64,000 nt of DNA from Catelliglobosispora koreensis DSM 44566 (GCF_000379685.1 NZ_KB903261.1:372097-436096); one strand, 5' to 3'; counted from the first letter of the stretch, positions 16,204-25,485 are shown. The notes: generated from the letters alone by a model not told the origin. Program-made: numbers and translations.

Positions 16204-18306
16204 ATGGGCGCCGTTCAGATCGTCAGCACGGTTATCGCGGCTGCCATCACTGCTGTAGCGGTCTATTACGTGGTCAAAGCGGTCCAGCAGATGACGAAGG
16301 TCATCAAGATGGGCCAGCCTGACCCGACGCGTTCCAATGACCGGGGCACCCGCACGATCACCATGCTGCGTGAGACGTTGGGTCACACGAAGATGCTCAA
16401 GTGGACCGTCGTCGGTGCGGCGCACTGGTTCGTGATGATGGGCTTCATCCTGTTGAGCTCACTGGTGCTCCAGGCCTACTTCGAGGTTGTTGACCCGCAT
16501 GCTGGTCTGCCGCTGCTAGACGGCTGGGTGGTGTTTGGCTTCGTCACCGAGTGGCTGACCATCCTTGGCATCGCCGCGATCCTCGCCCTGATCGTGATCC
16601 GCCTGACCAACCTGCCGACGAAGAAGCGCTGGTCCCGGTTCGCGGGCAGCACCCAATGGCAGGGCTATTTCGTCGAGTACATCATCCTGGCCGTGCTGAT
16701 CCTGGGCCTGATCATCCGGGCGCTGTCCGTTGCCACCAAGCACTTTGACTATCCGGTTTGGGCGACCCCGCTGTCGCACGCGCTGGGCGCCGTCATGCCG
16801 GCCAACTCCACCGCGATCACGATCGTCGCGCTCATCAAGATCTGCGTCAGCATGATCTGGGCGATCGTCATCGGCATGAACGTGACCATGGGTGTGGCGT
16901 GGCACCGCTTCCTGGCGTTCCCCAACATCTTCTTCAAGCGCAACGCCGATGGCGCCCCAGCCCTTGGCGCGCTCAAGCCCATGATGTCGGGCGGCAAGCC
17001 GATCGACCTGGAAGAAGCCGACCCGGACAAGGACACCTTCGGGGTGTCCAAAGTGGAGGATTTCTCCTGGAAGGGCCTGCTGGACTTCTCGACCTGCACC
17101 GAGTGCGGCCGTTGCCAGTCGCAGTGCCCGGCCTGGAACACCGGCAAGCCGTTGTCGCCCAAGCTGGTGGTCCTGTCGCTGAGGGATCACGCCTACGCCA
17201 AGCTCCAGGGCGCCACAGACTCCAAGCTGCCCTCCATCGGCACGACCGGAAGCCCGGTTGCCCTGGCGGCCGCTGAGGCTGAGCGGCCCCTGGTTGGCAC
17301 GGCGGCCGAGAACGCCGTGATCGACTACGACGCGCTGTGGTCCTGCACGACCTGTGGCGCCTGTGTTGAGCAGTGTCCAGTGGACATTGAGCACGTCGAT
17401 CACATCGTGGATATGCGCCGCTATCAGGTCATGATCGAGTCGTCGTTCCCGGCCGAAGCCGGCGCCATGCTGCGCAACCTGGAGAACAAGGGCAACCCGT
17501 GGGGTGCCCCGCCCAACACCCGTGAGGACTGGACCAAGGGACTGGAGTTCCCGGTGCCACGCGTGGGCGAGGCTGAGGACTTCGAGTACCTGTTCTGGGT
17601 CGGCTGTGCTGGAGCGTTCGAAGATAAGGCCAAGAAGACGACCCGTGCTGTCGCGACGTTGCTGAATGAGGCGGGTGTCAGCTTCGCCATCCTCGGCAAT
17701 AACGAGACGTGCACCGGTGACCCGGCCCGGCGGATCGGCAACGAGTTCGTCTACCAAATGCTCGCGCAGCAAAACGTCGAGACACTCAAGGAGTCCGGCG
17801 CTCTCAAGATCGTCGCGACCTGCCCGCACTGCTTCAACACGATCGGCAACGAATACAAGGAGCTGGGGCTCGACATCGAGGTCGTCCACCACACGGAACT
17901 GCTCGCCCACCTGGTCAAGACCGGCAAGCTGACGCCGGTCAAGCCGATCGAGGGCGGACTGACCTATCACGACCCGTGCTACCTGGGCCGGCACAACCGC
18001 GTGTTCACACCACCGCGTGAGGTGCTCAACCAGGCGGCGCAAGGCGGCATCACCGAGATGGGCCGTCGAGAGGAGCGCAGCTTCTGCTGCGGCGCGGGTG
18101 GCGCACGGATGTATATGGAAGAGACCATCGGTAAGCGGATCAACGTTGAGCGGACCGAAGAGGCCCTGGCGACCGGTGCCAAGACCATCGCGGTGGGCTG
18201 CCCGTTCTGTTCGACGATGCTCTTTGACGCCAAGACATCAAAGGGTGCCGAGGACGTTGAGGTCATCGATGTCGCGAGCGTCCTCCTGCGCTCCATAAAG
18301 GCATGA
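16204..18306 (+). CDS. etfD: EtfD-like membrane Fe-S oxidoreductase (putative ETF:menaquinone oxidoreductase)
   Basis: A 700-residue protein of the heterodisulfide-reductase-related group. About five to six N-terminal membrane helices (residues 1-245) resemble the haem b / NarI-type quinone site. Two 4Fe-4S motifs follow: CTECGRCQSQCP near residue 298 and CTTCGACVEQCP near 380. Two CCG cysteine-rich domains complete it (CPHCFNT, DPCYLGRHN, CCGAGGARM, GCPFCSTM). Mycobacterial EtfD (Rv0338c) passes electrons from acyl-CoA dehydrogenases via EtfBA to menaquinone. The equivalence is by architecture. Its promoter shares an operator with the FadE5-like gene at 34 kb. Downstream are two CNNM genes on the same strand. 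Confidence 0.85.
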   Translation: MGAVQIVSTVIAAAITAVAVYYVVKAVQQMTKVIKMGQPDPTRSNDRGTRTITMLRETLGHTKMLKWTVVGAAHWFVMMGFILLSSLVLQAYFEVVDPHAGLPLLDGWVVFGFVTEWLTILGIAAILALIVIRLTNLPTKKRWSRFAGSTQWQGYFVEYIILAVLILGLIIRALSVATKHFDYPVWATPLSHALGAVMPANSTAITIVALIKICVSMIWAIVIGMNVTMGVAWHRFLAFPNIFFKRNADGAPALGALKPMMSGGKPIDLEEADPDKDTFGVSKVEDFSWKGLLDFSTCTECGRCQSQCPAWNTGKPLSPKLVVLSLRDHAYAKLQGATDSKLPSIGTTGSPVALAAAEAERPLVGTAAENAVIDYDALWSCTTCGACVEQCPVDIEHVDHIVDMRRYQVMIESSFPAEAGAMLRNLENKGNPWGAPPNTREDWTKGLEFPVPRVGEAEDFEYLFWVGCAGAFEDKAKKTTRAVATLLNEAGVSFAILGNNETCTGDPARRIGNEFVYQMLAQQNVETLKESGALKIVATCPHCFNTIGNEYKELGLDIEVVHHTELLAHLVKTGKLTPVKPIEGGLTYHDPCYLGRHNRVFTPPREVLNQAAQGGITEMGRREERSFCCGAGGARMYMEETIGKRINVERTEEALATGAKTIAVGCPFCSTMLFDAKTSKGAEDVEVIDVASVLLRSIKA

Positions 18307-18358
18307 GAAAATAACCCGCATCGACGCTTTAAGTACCGTTCTGCCGCTGCTGCTCTTC

Positions 18359-19630
18359 GTGCTCCTCACGCTGGGCACCGCGTTCTTCGTGGCAGCCGAG
18401 TTCGCCTTGGTCACGGTTGACCGAGCCGAAATCGACTCCCGGGCCGCCAGCGGTGACCGCAGCGCCCGCAATGTGCGCAAGGCTTTGCGTGAACTGTCCT
18501 TTCAGTTGTCCGGGGCCCAGCTCGGCATCACGATCACGACGCTGCTCACAGGTTTCCTGGCCCAGCCCGCGCTCGCTGATCTGCTCAAGCCGCTCGGGGT
18601 CAGCGCCGGGGTCGCCCAGCTCATCGCGCTGACCATCGCGACGCTGTTCTCGATGCTGTTCGGCGAGCTGGTGCCCAAGAACGCGGCGCTGTCCCGCCCG
18701 ATGCCAACGGCCCTGCGCACGGCCGGGCCGATGCGCACGTTCTCGCGGGTCCTCAAGTGGGTCATCCACGGGCTGAACAACTCGGCTAACTGGCTGGTCC
18801 GGCGGCTGGGGATTGAGCCACAGGAGGAACTGGCCAGCGCCCGTTCGCCTGAGGAGCTCGGGTTGCTCGCCGCTATCTCGGCCCAGGCGGGCGCGCTGCC
18901 TACGGAAACGGCCCTGCTCCTGCAACGGACCGTCCGGTTTGGAGACAAGCGCGCGGCTGAAGCGATGACGCCGCGCATTGATGTCGTGGGACTGGCCGCC
19001 AACACGAGCGTGGCTGAGTTCTTCGACGTGGTGCGCGACTCCGGCCACAGCCGCTTCCCGGTGTATGAGGAAACACTCGACACGGTCACCGGCGTCGTCT
19101 CGCTGACTGACGCGCTCGGGGTCCCTCCGAACCGCCGTCCTTTCACGAGGGTGGCGACGGTCGCGCGCGAGCCGGTCCTAGTACCAGGAAGTCTTGATCT
19201 TGATGGAGTCTTTGAAACGCTGAGGACCGGCGCTGCCAGCATGGCCATCGTCGTCGATGAATACGGTGGAACGGACGGCGTGGTCACTTTGGAGGATCTC
19301 GTCGAGGAGCTTGTCGGCGAAATCGCTGATGAGCACGACGAGGCCGACGAAGAGGAATCAGGGTCCATCGAAGTAACTGTGCCCGGTGGAGACCGCACCT
19401 GGCTCGTTGACGGCATGCTTCGTGAGGATGAGCTGGAAGAGCAAACCGGCTTCCGCGTACCAGAAGGACCGTATGAAACCTTGGCCGGCTTTGTGATGGC
19501 TCGCCTCGGCCATATTCCCGTGGTCGGCGAGAGTCTCCTCTACAACAACTGGGAATTCACCGTCGTCGAGATGGAAAAGCACCGGATCGAACAGGTGCGC
19601 CTCGTCGAGCAAACCGAGGCGGACTCGTGA
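18359..19630 (+). CDS. CNNM-domain/CBS transporter (hemolysin family), first of pair
   Basis: A 423-residue protein. Three to four membrane helices form the CNNM (DUF21) domain at about residues 1-170. A CBS pair is at about 200-330, and a CorC_HlyC transporter-associated domain at about 340-415 (WLVDGMLREDELEE). Such proteins export Mg2+/Co2+ or protect membranes; the ion is not determined. GTG at 18359 is the only canonical start, but it cuts into the first helix. The frame stays open upstream (DALSTVLPLLLF, from about 18323), so a non-standard start is possible. It overlaps the second CNNM gene by 4 bases. Confidence 0.88.
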   Translation: MLLTLGTAFFVAAEFALVTVDRAEIDSRAASGDRSARNVRKALRELSFQLSGAQLGITITTLLTGFLAQPALADLLKPLGVSAGVAQLIALTIATLFSMLFGELVPKNAALSRPMPTALRTAGPMRTFSRVLKWVIHGLNNSANWLVRRLGIEPQEELASARSPEELGLLAAISAQAGALPTETALLLQRTVRFGDKRAAEAMTPRIDVVGLAANTSVAEFFDVVRDSGHSRFPVYEETLDTVTGVVSLTDALGVPPNRRPFTRVATVAREPVLVPGSLDLDGVFETLRTGAASMAIVVDEYGGTDGVVTLEDLVEELVGEIADEHDEADEEESGSIEVTVPGGDRTWLVDGMLREDELEEQTGFRVPEGPYETLAGFVMARLGHIPVVGESLLYNNWEFTVVEMEKHRIEQVRLVEQTEADS

Positions 19631-20640
19631 CGGAAATAGTCATCACCATCGTGCTGTTGCTCGGCAACGCCTTCTTCGTGGGAGCCGAGTTCGCCCTGAT
19701 CGCATCGCGGCGCACGATCATCGAGCCACAGGCGCGGGAGTCCAAAATGGCCGCCTGGGCATTGTCGGCGATGAATCAGATCCCGCTGATGATCGCGGGC
19801 GCTCAGCTCGGCATCACGATCTGTGGCATCGGCCTGGGCGCGATCGCCGAGCCGGCTATCGCTCATAACCTTGAGCCGCTATTCCACGCGATTCATTTGC
19901 CCGAGTCGGCCATCCACCCGACGGCGTTCATCATCGCGCTGGCGATCGTGGTGTTCCTGCACACGGTTGTCGGCGAGATGGTCCCGAAGAACATCACGCT
20001 GGCTGGGCCGGAGGCGAGCGTGCTGTGGCTCGGGCCGCCGATGCTCGCGTTCTGCATCGCGACCAAGCCGCTGTTGCTGGCGATGAAGTGGGCGGCCAAG
20101 AAGGTGCTGAAGCTGTGGCGGATCGAGGCGGCCGATTCGGTCAAGACTGTCTTCACGGCGGAGGAGCTGGCCGGTCTCGTGCAGCAGGCGCGCACCGAGG
20201 GCCTGCTCGACCCGGAACAACACGCCCGCATCAGCGGTGCCCTGGCGCTCAATCAGCGCACCGCCAGCGACGCTCTGGTCCCGTGGTCTAAGGTCACGGC
20301 CGTCACCGAGGACACCTCACCGGCGTCGCTGGAGGTGCTCGCGACCAGGACGGGCCGTTCCCGGTTCCCCGTGATCGCGCGCACGACCCGCCAAGTGCTC
20401 GGGTTTGTGCACGTCAAGGACGTGATTGGCCGTGAAGGCGCAGCCCGTCGGCAGCCGATCCCGGCCAACGTGATCCGTCCACTCGCGATCATCCCGCCGG
20501 AGCGGTCGCTAGCGGAGCTGCTTCTGTCCATGAGGCGGGAACGAAGGCACATGATGCTGGTTTCTGGGGGAGCGGTTCCGCTCGGCATCGTCACTCTTGA
20601 TGACGTTCTTGCGGCGATCATGACCACAAAGGAGCATTGA
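19627..20640 (+). CDS. CNNM-domain/CBS transporter (hemolysin family), second of pair
   Basis: A 337-residue paralogue of the preceding gene. The CNNM domain has about four membrane helices (LLLGNAFFVGAEFALIASRR at the N-terminus, VVFLHTVVGEMVPKNITLA). It is followed by two CBS motifs (about residues 215-335), and lacks the C-terminal CorC_HlyC domain, making it shorter than its partner. GTG at 19627 overlaps the previous stop (GTGA). Tandem long/short CNNM pairs are common in actinobacteria and may form heterodimers; that is inference. Confidence 0.88.
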   Translation: MTEIVITIVLLLGNAFFVGAEFALIASRRTIIEPQARESKMAAWALSAMNQIPLMIAGAQLGITICGIGLGAIAEPAIAHNLEPLFHAIHLPESAIHPTAFIIALAIVVFLHTVVGEMVPKNITLAGPEASVLWLGPPMLAFCIATKPLLLAMKWAAKKVLKLWRIEAADSVKTVFTAEELAGLVQQARTEGLLDPEQHARISGALALNQRTASDALVPWSKVTAVTEDTSPASLEVLATRTGRSRFPVIARTTRQVLGFVHVKDVIGREGAARRQPIPANVIRPLAIIPPERSLAELLLSMRRERRHMMLVSGGAVPLGIVTLDDVLAAIMTTKEH

Positions 20641-20653
20641 TCGTTAGGTCCTT

Positions 20654-21397
20654 GTGCGGCGAATGGCTTGGGCTGCAAGGGTAGCCAGTCTTTTCATCGT
20701 CACCGGGGTATTGGCCGGTGGCGCGGGCGCTGCGCCGCCGCGCCCGCTGGCGGAGGCCGCGGCTGCCCGCATCGACGTGTATTTCGACTTTGCCAACGGG
20801 ATCACCGGCGAGATCTGGGACCGTGGCCGTCAGCTCCAGCTGCGCGAGGACGCGATGCAGGGCGGTGAGCTGATCCAGCTGCCGCGTGGGGATGACTGGG
20901 CGGTCCACTTCCCGTTCGTGTGCGATGTGACGCCTCGTGACTGCCCTCGCGTGATCCTGGAGAGTGCGCAAGCGGGTCTGCTTAACCCGGGCACCCAGCC
21001 GATCTACTGGGGCGCGTCGGTGCAGATGATGATGAACGAGAAGAGCGACGGCGCCAACGTCATGCAAAAAGGGCTCTCCGTCGACGGAACGCAGTACAAG
21101 CTTCAAGTCGACGGGCTGGAGGGCCGCCCGAGCTGTGCCATTACGACACCGAATGGCCGCTATGTGGCGCTGTCTCGCGAGGGCGTCGCGGACGGAACGT
21201 GGCACAGCCTGGCTTGCGCGCGCAACGGCTCCGTGCTGACTCTATTCATCGATGGCCGTGAGGCGCGAGTGGCGTCTGTCCCGATAGAACTGTCCATTGA
21301 GAACGATCATCCATTGCGCATCGGTGGCAAGGGTCACGGACCGTACAACGACCAGTTCCACGGCACGATTGACGATGTTTTTGTCAGTATTGGCTAG
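20654..21397 (+). CDS. Secreted LamG/concanavalin-like domain protein
   Basis: A 247-residue exported protein. Signal peptide at about residues 1-25 (SLFIVTGVLAGGAGA). The rest fits one laminin-G/concanavalin A-like jelly roll: DVYFDFANGITGE near the start, TWHSLACARNGSVLTLFIDGREA in the middle and IDDVFVSIG at the end. Two cysteine pairs may be disulfides. No catalytic residues can be picked out; a carbohydrate- or protein-binding role outside the cell is probable. GTG start 13 bases after the CNNM pair, so likely co-transcribed. Confidence 0.8.
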   Translation: MRRMAWAARVASLFIVTGVLAGGAGAAPPRPLAEAAAARIDVYFDFANGITGEIWDRGRQLQLREDAMQGGELIQLPRGDDWAVHFPFVCDVTPRDCPRVILESAQAGLLNPGTQPIYWGASVQMMMNEKSDGANVMQKGLSVDGTQYKLQVDGLEGRPSCAITTPNGRYVALSREGVADGTWHSLACARNGSVLTLFIDGREARVASVPIELSIENDHPLRIGGKGHGPYNDQFHGTIDDVFVSIG

Positions 21398-21454
21398 GGT
21401 TTGACCCAGCCGCGAGTTGCATTCGTGTTACGGGGCTGCCTAGTGTAAATCCCC

Positions 21455-22450
21455 GTGTGTAGCCATCTCACGCGGCGAAGGCCGCTCGCAGCACGCACGA
21501 CCCTGCTCACGGTCCTGTCAACCCTTGCCTTGCTCTTCGGATTCGCGGGCCATGCCTACGCCGATCCCACCCCGGCCGAGATCGAAGCACAGATCGACGC
21601 CAAGTGGAACCAGATCGAACCCACCGTCGAAGAGCACAACGCGGTCAGGATCAAGCTCGACCTTGAGCGCAAGAAGGCCGACGAGCTAACGGCGAAACTC
21701 AAGCCGCTGGAAGACGAGGTCGCCACCACCCGCACCCAGGTCGGCATCTACGCCGACTACTTGTACCGCGGCGGAACGCTCGCGGGCATCGGCGCCATGC
21801 TCGACGCGAATGACCCGACGGTCTTCGCCGAGCGTCTCCAGTCCATGGACCAGGTTGCCAGGCACTTCAACGGCCACCTAGACCATGTCCTGGCGACCAA
21901 GAAAGAGCTGGATGAAGCCAAGAAGCCCCTGGACGCGATCATCGCTCAGCTGGACGCCCTCGAAAAGGAGCAGGCGGCCCGCATTCAGGTGATCAAGGAT
22001 GAGATCGCGAAGCTGGACCAGTTGCGGCTCAAGGCTTACGCCAACGGCGGTGGCATCGGCGAACTAGCACCCGTGCCTTGCCCCACCACCTATCCCGGTG
22101 GTGCCGCGGGCACGGCGATCAAGTACGCCTGTGCTCAGATCGGCCGACCCTACGTTTTCGCCGCCGACGGACCGGACAGTTTCGACTGCTCGGGCCTGAC
22201 GAAGTCGGCTTGGCTCGCGGCCGGCGTTAGCCTGCCGCACAACGCCAAGGCGCAACGTGGTGTGGTCGCGTCGGTGAGCCGGTCCGAGTTGCGCCCAGGA
22301 GACCTTGTCTTCTACTACTCCGACCTCCATCATGTCGGCATGTATGCCGGTGACGGCTGGATCGTTCACGCGTCTCGGCCGGGCGTGCCCGTCAAGATGC
22401 GCAAGATGGATTCCGGCGGAAACATCCACAGCTACGGCAGACCAGGCTGA
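21455..22450 (+). CDS. Secreted NlpC/P60 (C40) peptidoglycan endopeptidase
   Basis: A 331-residue protein. Signal peptide to about residue 36 (HAYA-DP). A long coiled coil spans about 37-200 (AEIEAQIDAKWNQIE, ERKKADELTAKLKPLEDE). The C-terminal NlpC/P60 domain has Cys in DGPDSFDCSGLTKSAW, His in HHVGMYAGDG and a second polar residue in IVHASRPG. The architecture is that of RipA/RipC-type hydrolases, in which the coiled coil interacts with FtsEX or blocks the active site. Cuts D-Glu/meso-DAP stem peptides by family. Its stop shares one base with the SPFH start. Confidence 0.92.
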   Translation: MCSHLTRRRPLAARTTLLTVLSTLALLFGFAGHAYADPTPAEIEAQIDAKWNQIEPTVEEHNAVRIKLDLERKKADELTAKLKPLEDEVATTRTQVGIYADYLYRGGTLAGIGAMLDANDPTVFAERLQSMDQVARHFNGHLDHVLATKKELDEAKKPLDAIIAQLDALEKEQAARIQVIKDEIAKLDQLRLKAYANGGGIGELAPVPCPTTYPGGAAGTAIKYACAQIGRPYVFAADGPDSFDCSGLTKSAWLAAGVSLPHNAKAQRGVVASVSRSELRPGDLVFYYSDLHHVGMYAGDGWIVHASRPGVPVKMRKMDSGGNIHSYGRPG

Positions 22451-23451
22451 TGGCGGATATCTCCCGCCTCCTGTTCTGGCGCCACCTGCGTGGCACGCCC
22501 ACCCTCTGGGTGCGCCACCAGGTCAAGGGACAGGTCAAGCGTGAAGGGGCCGGGCTGGCATTCTGGTACCGGCCCCTCACCGCTGTGCTAAGTGAAGTCC
22601 CAGTCGACGACCGCGAGCTGCCGTTGCTCTTTCACGCGCGCAGCAGCGACTATTCCGATCTCACGGTCCAGGCGACGGTTACTTACCGCGTCTCTGACCC
22701 GGCGACAGCGGCGTCCAGATTGGACTTCTCGATTGACCCCCATAAGGGTACGGCGAGAGCCCGCCCCCTGGACCAAATCGCCACCCTGCTGGCCGAGCTG
22801 GCGCAGCAACCCGCGCTGGATCTGCTGGCACGCCAGCCACTAGCCGAGGCGCTGACCGCGGTCGCTCCCGTGCGCGAAGCGGTGTCAGCCGCTCTGGCTA
22901 GCGATGAGCGGCTCAGTGATCTGGGCGTCCACGTCGTGAGCGCCCGGGTCGTGGCGATCCGGCCAGAACCGGAACTCGAGCGGGCGTTGCAGACGCCAAC
23001 CCGTGAAGCCGTTCAGGTCGAAGCCGACCGCGCGACGTATGCCCGCCGTGCTCAAGCGGTCGAGCAGGAGCGCGCGATCGCTGAAAACGAGCTGCAGAGC
23101 AAGATTGAGCTCGCCCGGCGTGAGCAGCAGCTGGTTGAGCAAAGTGGAGCGAACGCCCGCAGGACCGCCGAGCTTGACGCGGCTGCCCAGCTCGTACGAG
23201 CCCAAGCCGCCGCCGAACAAGAACGCACCATGGCTGAAGCCAAGGCGACGTCGGTGCGGGTGATCGGTCTGGCGGAGGCTGAAGCGGAGGCGGCTCGTCT
23301 CGCGGCCTATCGTGATCTGCCGCCCGAGGTGCTGAGGTCGTTGGCGCTCAAGGAGTTTGCCGGGCAGCTGCCCGAGATCGGTCAGCTCACGGTCACGCCG
23401 GATGTGGTGACGAGCTTGCTCGCCAAGTTCAATGGCAACGCTAGCTCCTAG
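22450..23451 (+). CDS. SPFH/band-7 domain protein without membrane anchor
   Basis: A 333-residue protein. The SPFH domain is at about residues 20-185 (LWVRHQVKGQVKREGAGLAFWYRP, then VQATVTYRVSDP). It is followed by a charged Ala/Glu/Arg coiled coil at about 185-290 and a short terminal region (PEIGQLTVTPDVVTSLLAKF). No N-terminal hydrophobic helix is seen, unlike flotillins, so it is probably a soluble or peripheral scaffold. ATG overlaps the NlpC/P60 stop by one base, and its last 20 bases overlap the next gene. Function is unknown. Confidence 0.85.
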   Translation: MADISRLLFWRHLRGTPTLWVRHQVKGQVKREGAGLAFWYRPLTAVLSEVPVDDRELPLLFHARSSDYSDLTVQATVTYRVSDPATAASRLDFSIDPHKGTARARPLDQIATLLAELAQQPALDLLARQPLAEALTAVAPVREAVSAALASDERLSDLGVHVVSARVVAIRPEPELERALQTPTREAVQVEADRATYARRAQAVEQERAIAENELQSKIELARREQQLVEQSGANARRTAELDAAAQLVRAQAAAEQERTMAEAKATSVRVIGLAEAEAEAARLAAYRDLPPEVLRSLALKEFAGQLPEIGQLTVTPDVVTSLLAKFNGNASS

Positions 23452-24331
23452 GGTTGTCGTCGTTTCCCGGCGCAGCGAGCTCGATGAGCTCCTGAGCCGG
23501 CACGGCACGAGTGCGGCCGCGGGCTACTTTCTCAAGCAGCGCGGCCGCAAAGTGTCCGATGTGCAACGTCAGCACACCTCGTTACAAGAGGCACTCGATG
23601 CCATCAATGCCGCGCTGCCCGCTGACTGGCGCCGTGGCCACGTCGACCGCGATGACTTGCCGCGCTTCCTTTTCGCCCCGGAAGACATCGTGATCACGGT
23701 CGGCCAGGATGGCCTTGTCGCCAACGTCGCGAAGTACCTCGACGGACAGCCGGTCATCGGCATCAACACCGATCCGCGACGCAATCCCGGTGTGCTCGCT
23801 TGTTTCGCGCCCGCTGAGGTGGGCAAGGTGCTCCCTCGCGTTCTGTCCGGCAAGGCCGCGCAGCAAAAGCGTGCCATGGCGACGGCGACGCTCGATGACG
23901 GTCAGCGCCTCAGCGGGCTCAACGAGATCTACATTGGACACTCCAGTCATCAGTCTTCGCGTTATCTGCTGACCACTCCCGATGGCCGGCAGGAGCGGCA
24001 CTCGTCTTCGGGCATCGTCGTGGGCACCGGGACGGGGTCAACCGGCTGGTGTGTCTCGATCGCAGGCGAACGCTCGATGCAGGCCGAACTGCCCGCCCCG
24101 ATCGCGATGGAGCTCGCCTGGTTTGTCCGTGAGGCCTGGCCGTCGCCCGGCACGGGTGCCACGCTGACCGCGGGCCGGATCAGCGCGCGGGACGCGCTCA
24201 CGATCACGTGCGAGAGCGAACGTCTCGTGGCCTTCGCCGACGGGGTCGAGACCGATCATCTCGTGCTCAGCTATGGGCAGCAGATCACGGTCGGAGTGTC
24301 GAACAAGCAGCTCAACCTCGTTGTGTCGTGA
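23432..24331 (+). CDS. NAD-kinase-fold protein with VGQDG in place of GGDG
   Basis: A 299-residue protein with the two-domain NAD kinase / ATP-NAD kinase pattern. The nucleotide loop reads ITVGQDGLVANVAKYLDGQPVIGIN where typical NAD kinases have GGDGT; the Asp is kept but the first Gly is replaced. A second motif, VVGTGTGSTGW, matches the NAD-binding TGSTAY region. The C-terminal beta-sandwich is present (ALTITCESERLVAFADGVE). It starts 20 bases inside the SPFH gene, implying tight co-expression. It could be an accessory NAD(H) kinase or a lipid/sugar kinase of the same fold. Confidence 0.75.
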   Translation: MATLAPRVVVVSRRSELDELLSRHGTSAAAGYFLKQRGRKVSDVQRQHTSLQEALDAINAALPADWRRGHVDRDDLPRFLFAPEDIVITVGQDGLVANVAKYLDGQPVIGINTDPRRNPGVLACFAPAEVGKVLPRVLSGKAAQQKRAMATATLDDGQRLSGLNEIYIGHSSHQSSRYLLTTPDGRQERHSSSGIVVGTGTGSTGWCVSIAGERSMQAELPAPIAMELAWFVREAWPSPGTGATLTAGRISARDALTITCESERLVAFADGVETDHLVLSYGQQITVGVSNKQLNLVVS

Positions 24332-24349
24332 GCCACAACTATCTTTACG

Positions 24350-24359
24350 ACCGATCGGT
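24350..24359 (+). promoter_or_regulatory. Palindrome ACCGATCGGT, probable TetR operator
   Basis: A perfect 10-bp palindrome, flanked by AT-rich sequence, 20 bases before the TetR gene at 24380. Its core resembles the ACCGGTCGGT-type sites bound by many TetR regulators. Autoregulation is inferred from position. Confidence 0.5.
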
Positions 24360-24379
24360 TTTATTTATAGGCTGCCGTC

Positions 24380-25003
24380 ATGACCGATGGACGGCTGGCC
24401 CGTGGTGAGCGCACCCGCGCCGCCGTGCTCGACGTGGCCGTCGCCCTCGCCAGCGAAGTCGGCCTCGACGGGCTAACCCTCGGCCAGCTCGCTGAGCGGC
24501 TCGACATGACCAAGTCGGGGCTTTTCGCGCACTGGCGCTCCAAAGAAGAGCTGCAATTGGCCGCCATCGAGCACGCGCGCTCGCAGTGGACGGCATACAT
24601 CGTCAGCCCTGCCTTGGCTGAACCTCGGGGAATCCGGCGGCTCTTCGCCTTGCACACGTCCCGGCTCGCTTTCTACACCGAGCGCGTGCTGCCTGGCGGA
24701 TGTTTCTTCGCCAACGCGAAGTTCGAATACATCGGCCGCTCGGGTGTCGTCCAAGACCGCCTCGCCGAGGTGCACGGTGAGTGGATGACGCTGATCGAGC
24801 GTCTGATCGGTGAAGCCATTGAAAATCAAGAGCTTTCATCTGGTACGCCACAAAAAGATCTCGCATTTGAAATTGACGCCGCAGGCACGGCCGCGTTGCT
24901 GAACTTCCGTTTGCTGGGAAGTGATTCCAGCATCGCCCGCCGGGTGATCCTGACGCGGCTGCGTGCGCTCGCCACCGACCCCGGCCTGCTGCCCACCGAA
25001 TGA
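24380..25003 (+). CDS. TetR-family transcriptional regulator
   Basis: A 207-residue regulator. The HTH is at about residues 8-55 (RGERTRAAVLDVAVALASEVGLDGLTLGQLAERLDMTKSGLFAHWRSKEEL pattern; the recognition helix contains TKSGLFAHW). The C-terminal TetR_C-type domain is helical. It overlaps the downstream thioesterase gene (ATGA), so it probably controls that enzyme and itself through the palindrome at 24350. Ligand likely an acyl-CoA or related compound, judging only from the partner. Confidence 0.9.
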   Translation: MTDGRLARGERTRAAVLDVAVALASEVGLDGLTLGQLAERLDMTKSGLFAHWRSKEELQLAAIEHARSQWTAYIVSPALAEPRGIRRLFALHTSRLAFYTERVLPGGCFFANAKFEYIGRSGVVQDRLAEVHGEWMTLIERLIGEAIENQELSSGTPQKDLAFEIDAAGTAALLNFRLLGSDSSIARRVILTRLRALATDPGLLPTE

Positions 25004-25440
25004 AAGGCCAGATGATGCAAACCCTTACCGGCACTGTGGTTCCGCTGACCGTCCACTTTGACGACCTCGATCCCGTGGGCGTCATGCACAACGCGCGCTA
25101 CGCGATCTTCGTCGAGCGCGCGATCTCGAGCTTCTGGGCCGGGCATGGCGTCGGGTTCTTCAACGGCGGCCCCAGCACCGAAGACATGGTGGCTGTCGTC
25201 GCCGAGTTCAGCATCAAGTTCCTGGCCCCGATTCGCTCGACCGGTCCCGTTGACGTGCACCTTTGGCTCGACAGCCTGGGCGAAACGAGTGCCGTGTGGG
25301 CGTTCAGGTTCCTCTCCGCTGATGGCACAACGGTTTTCGCTGAGGGCAAGCGCGTCATGGTGAAAATCGACGGCAAGACGGGCCGCCCGTCCTCGTGGAC
25401 CGACGAAGGCCGCAGAATCGCCGCTACTCTGCTGGCGTAA
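25000..25440 (+). CDS. Hotdog-fold acyl-CoA thioesterase (4HBT family)
   Basis: A 146-residue single hotdog domain. The active-site region reads HFDDLDPVGVMHNARYAIFVERA, with the catalytic Asp and conserved VxHNxxY of the 4-hydroxybenzoyl-CoA thioesterase/FcbC type. It should hydrolyse a small or medium acyl-CoA. ATG at 25000 overlaps the TetR stop by 3 bases; later in-frame ATGs at 25012 and 25015 are possible starts. Confidence 0.85.
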   Translation: MKGQMMQTLTGTVVPLTVHFDDLDPVGVMHNARYAIFVERAISSFWAGHGVGFFNGGPSTEDMVAVVAEFSIKFLAPIRSTGPVDVHLWLDSLGETSAVWAFRFLSADGTTVFAEGKRVMVKIDGKTGRPSSWTDEGRRIAATLLA

Positions 25441-25485
25441 CCGGTCCCGGCTGAACCGTGCGCGGACCCAAGCGTCCACATTTCG

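Noticed and set aside
21398-21454. c-di-AMP (ydaO) riboswitch before the NlpC/P60 gene
   Set aside because: Such riboswitches often precede these hydrolases in actinobacteria, but only 57 bases are available and the conserved elements are not seen.
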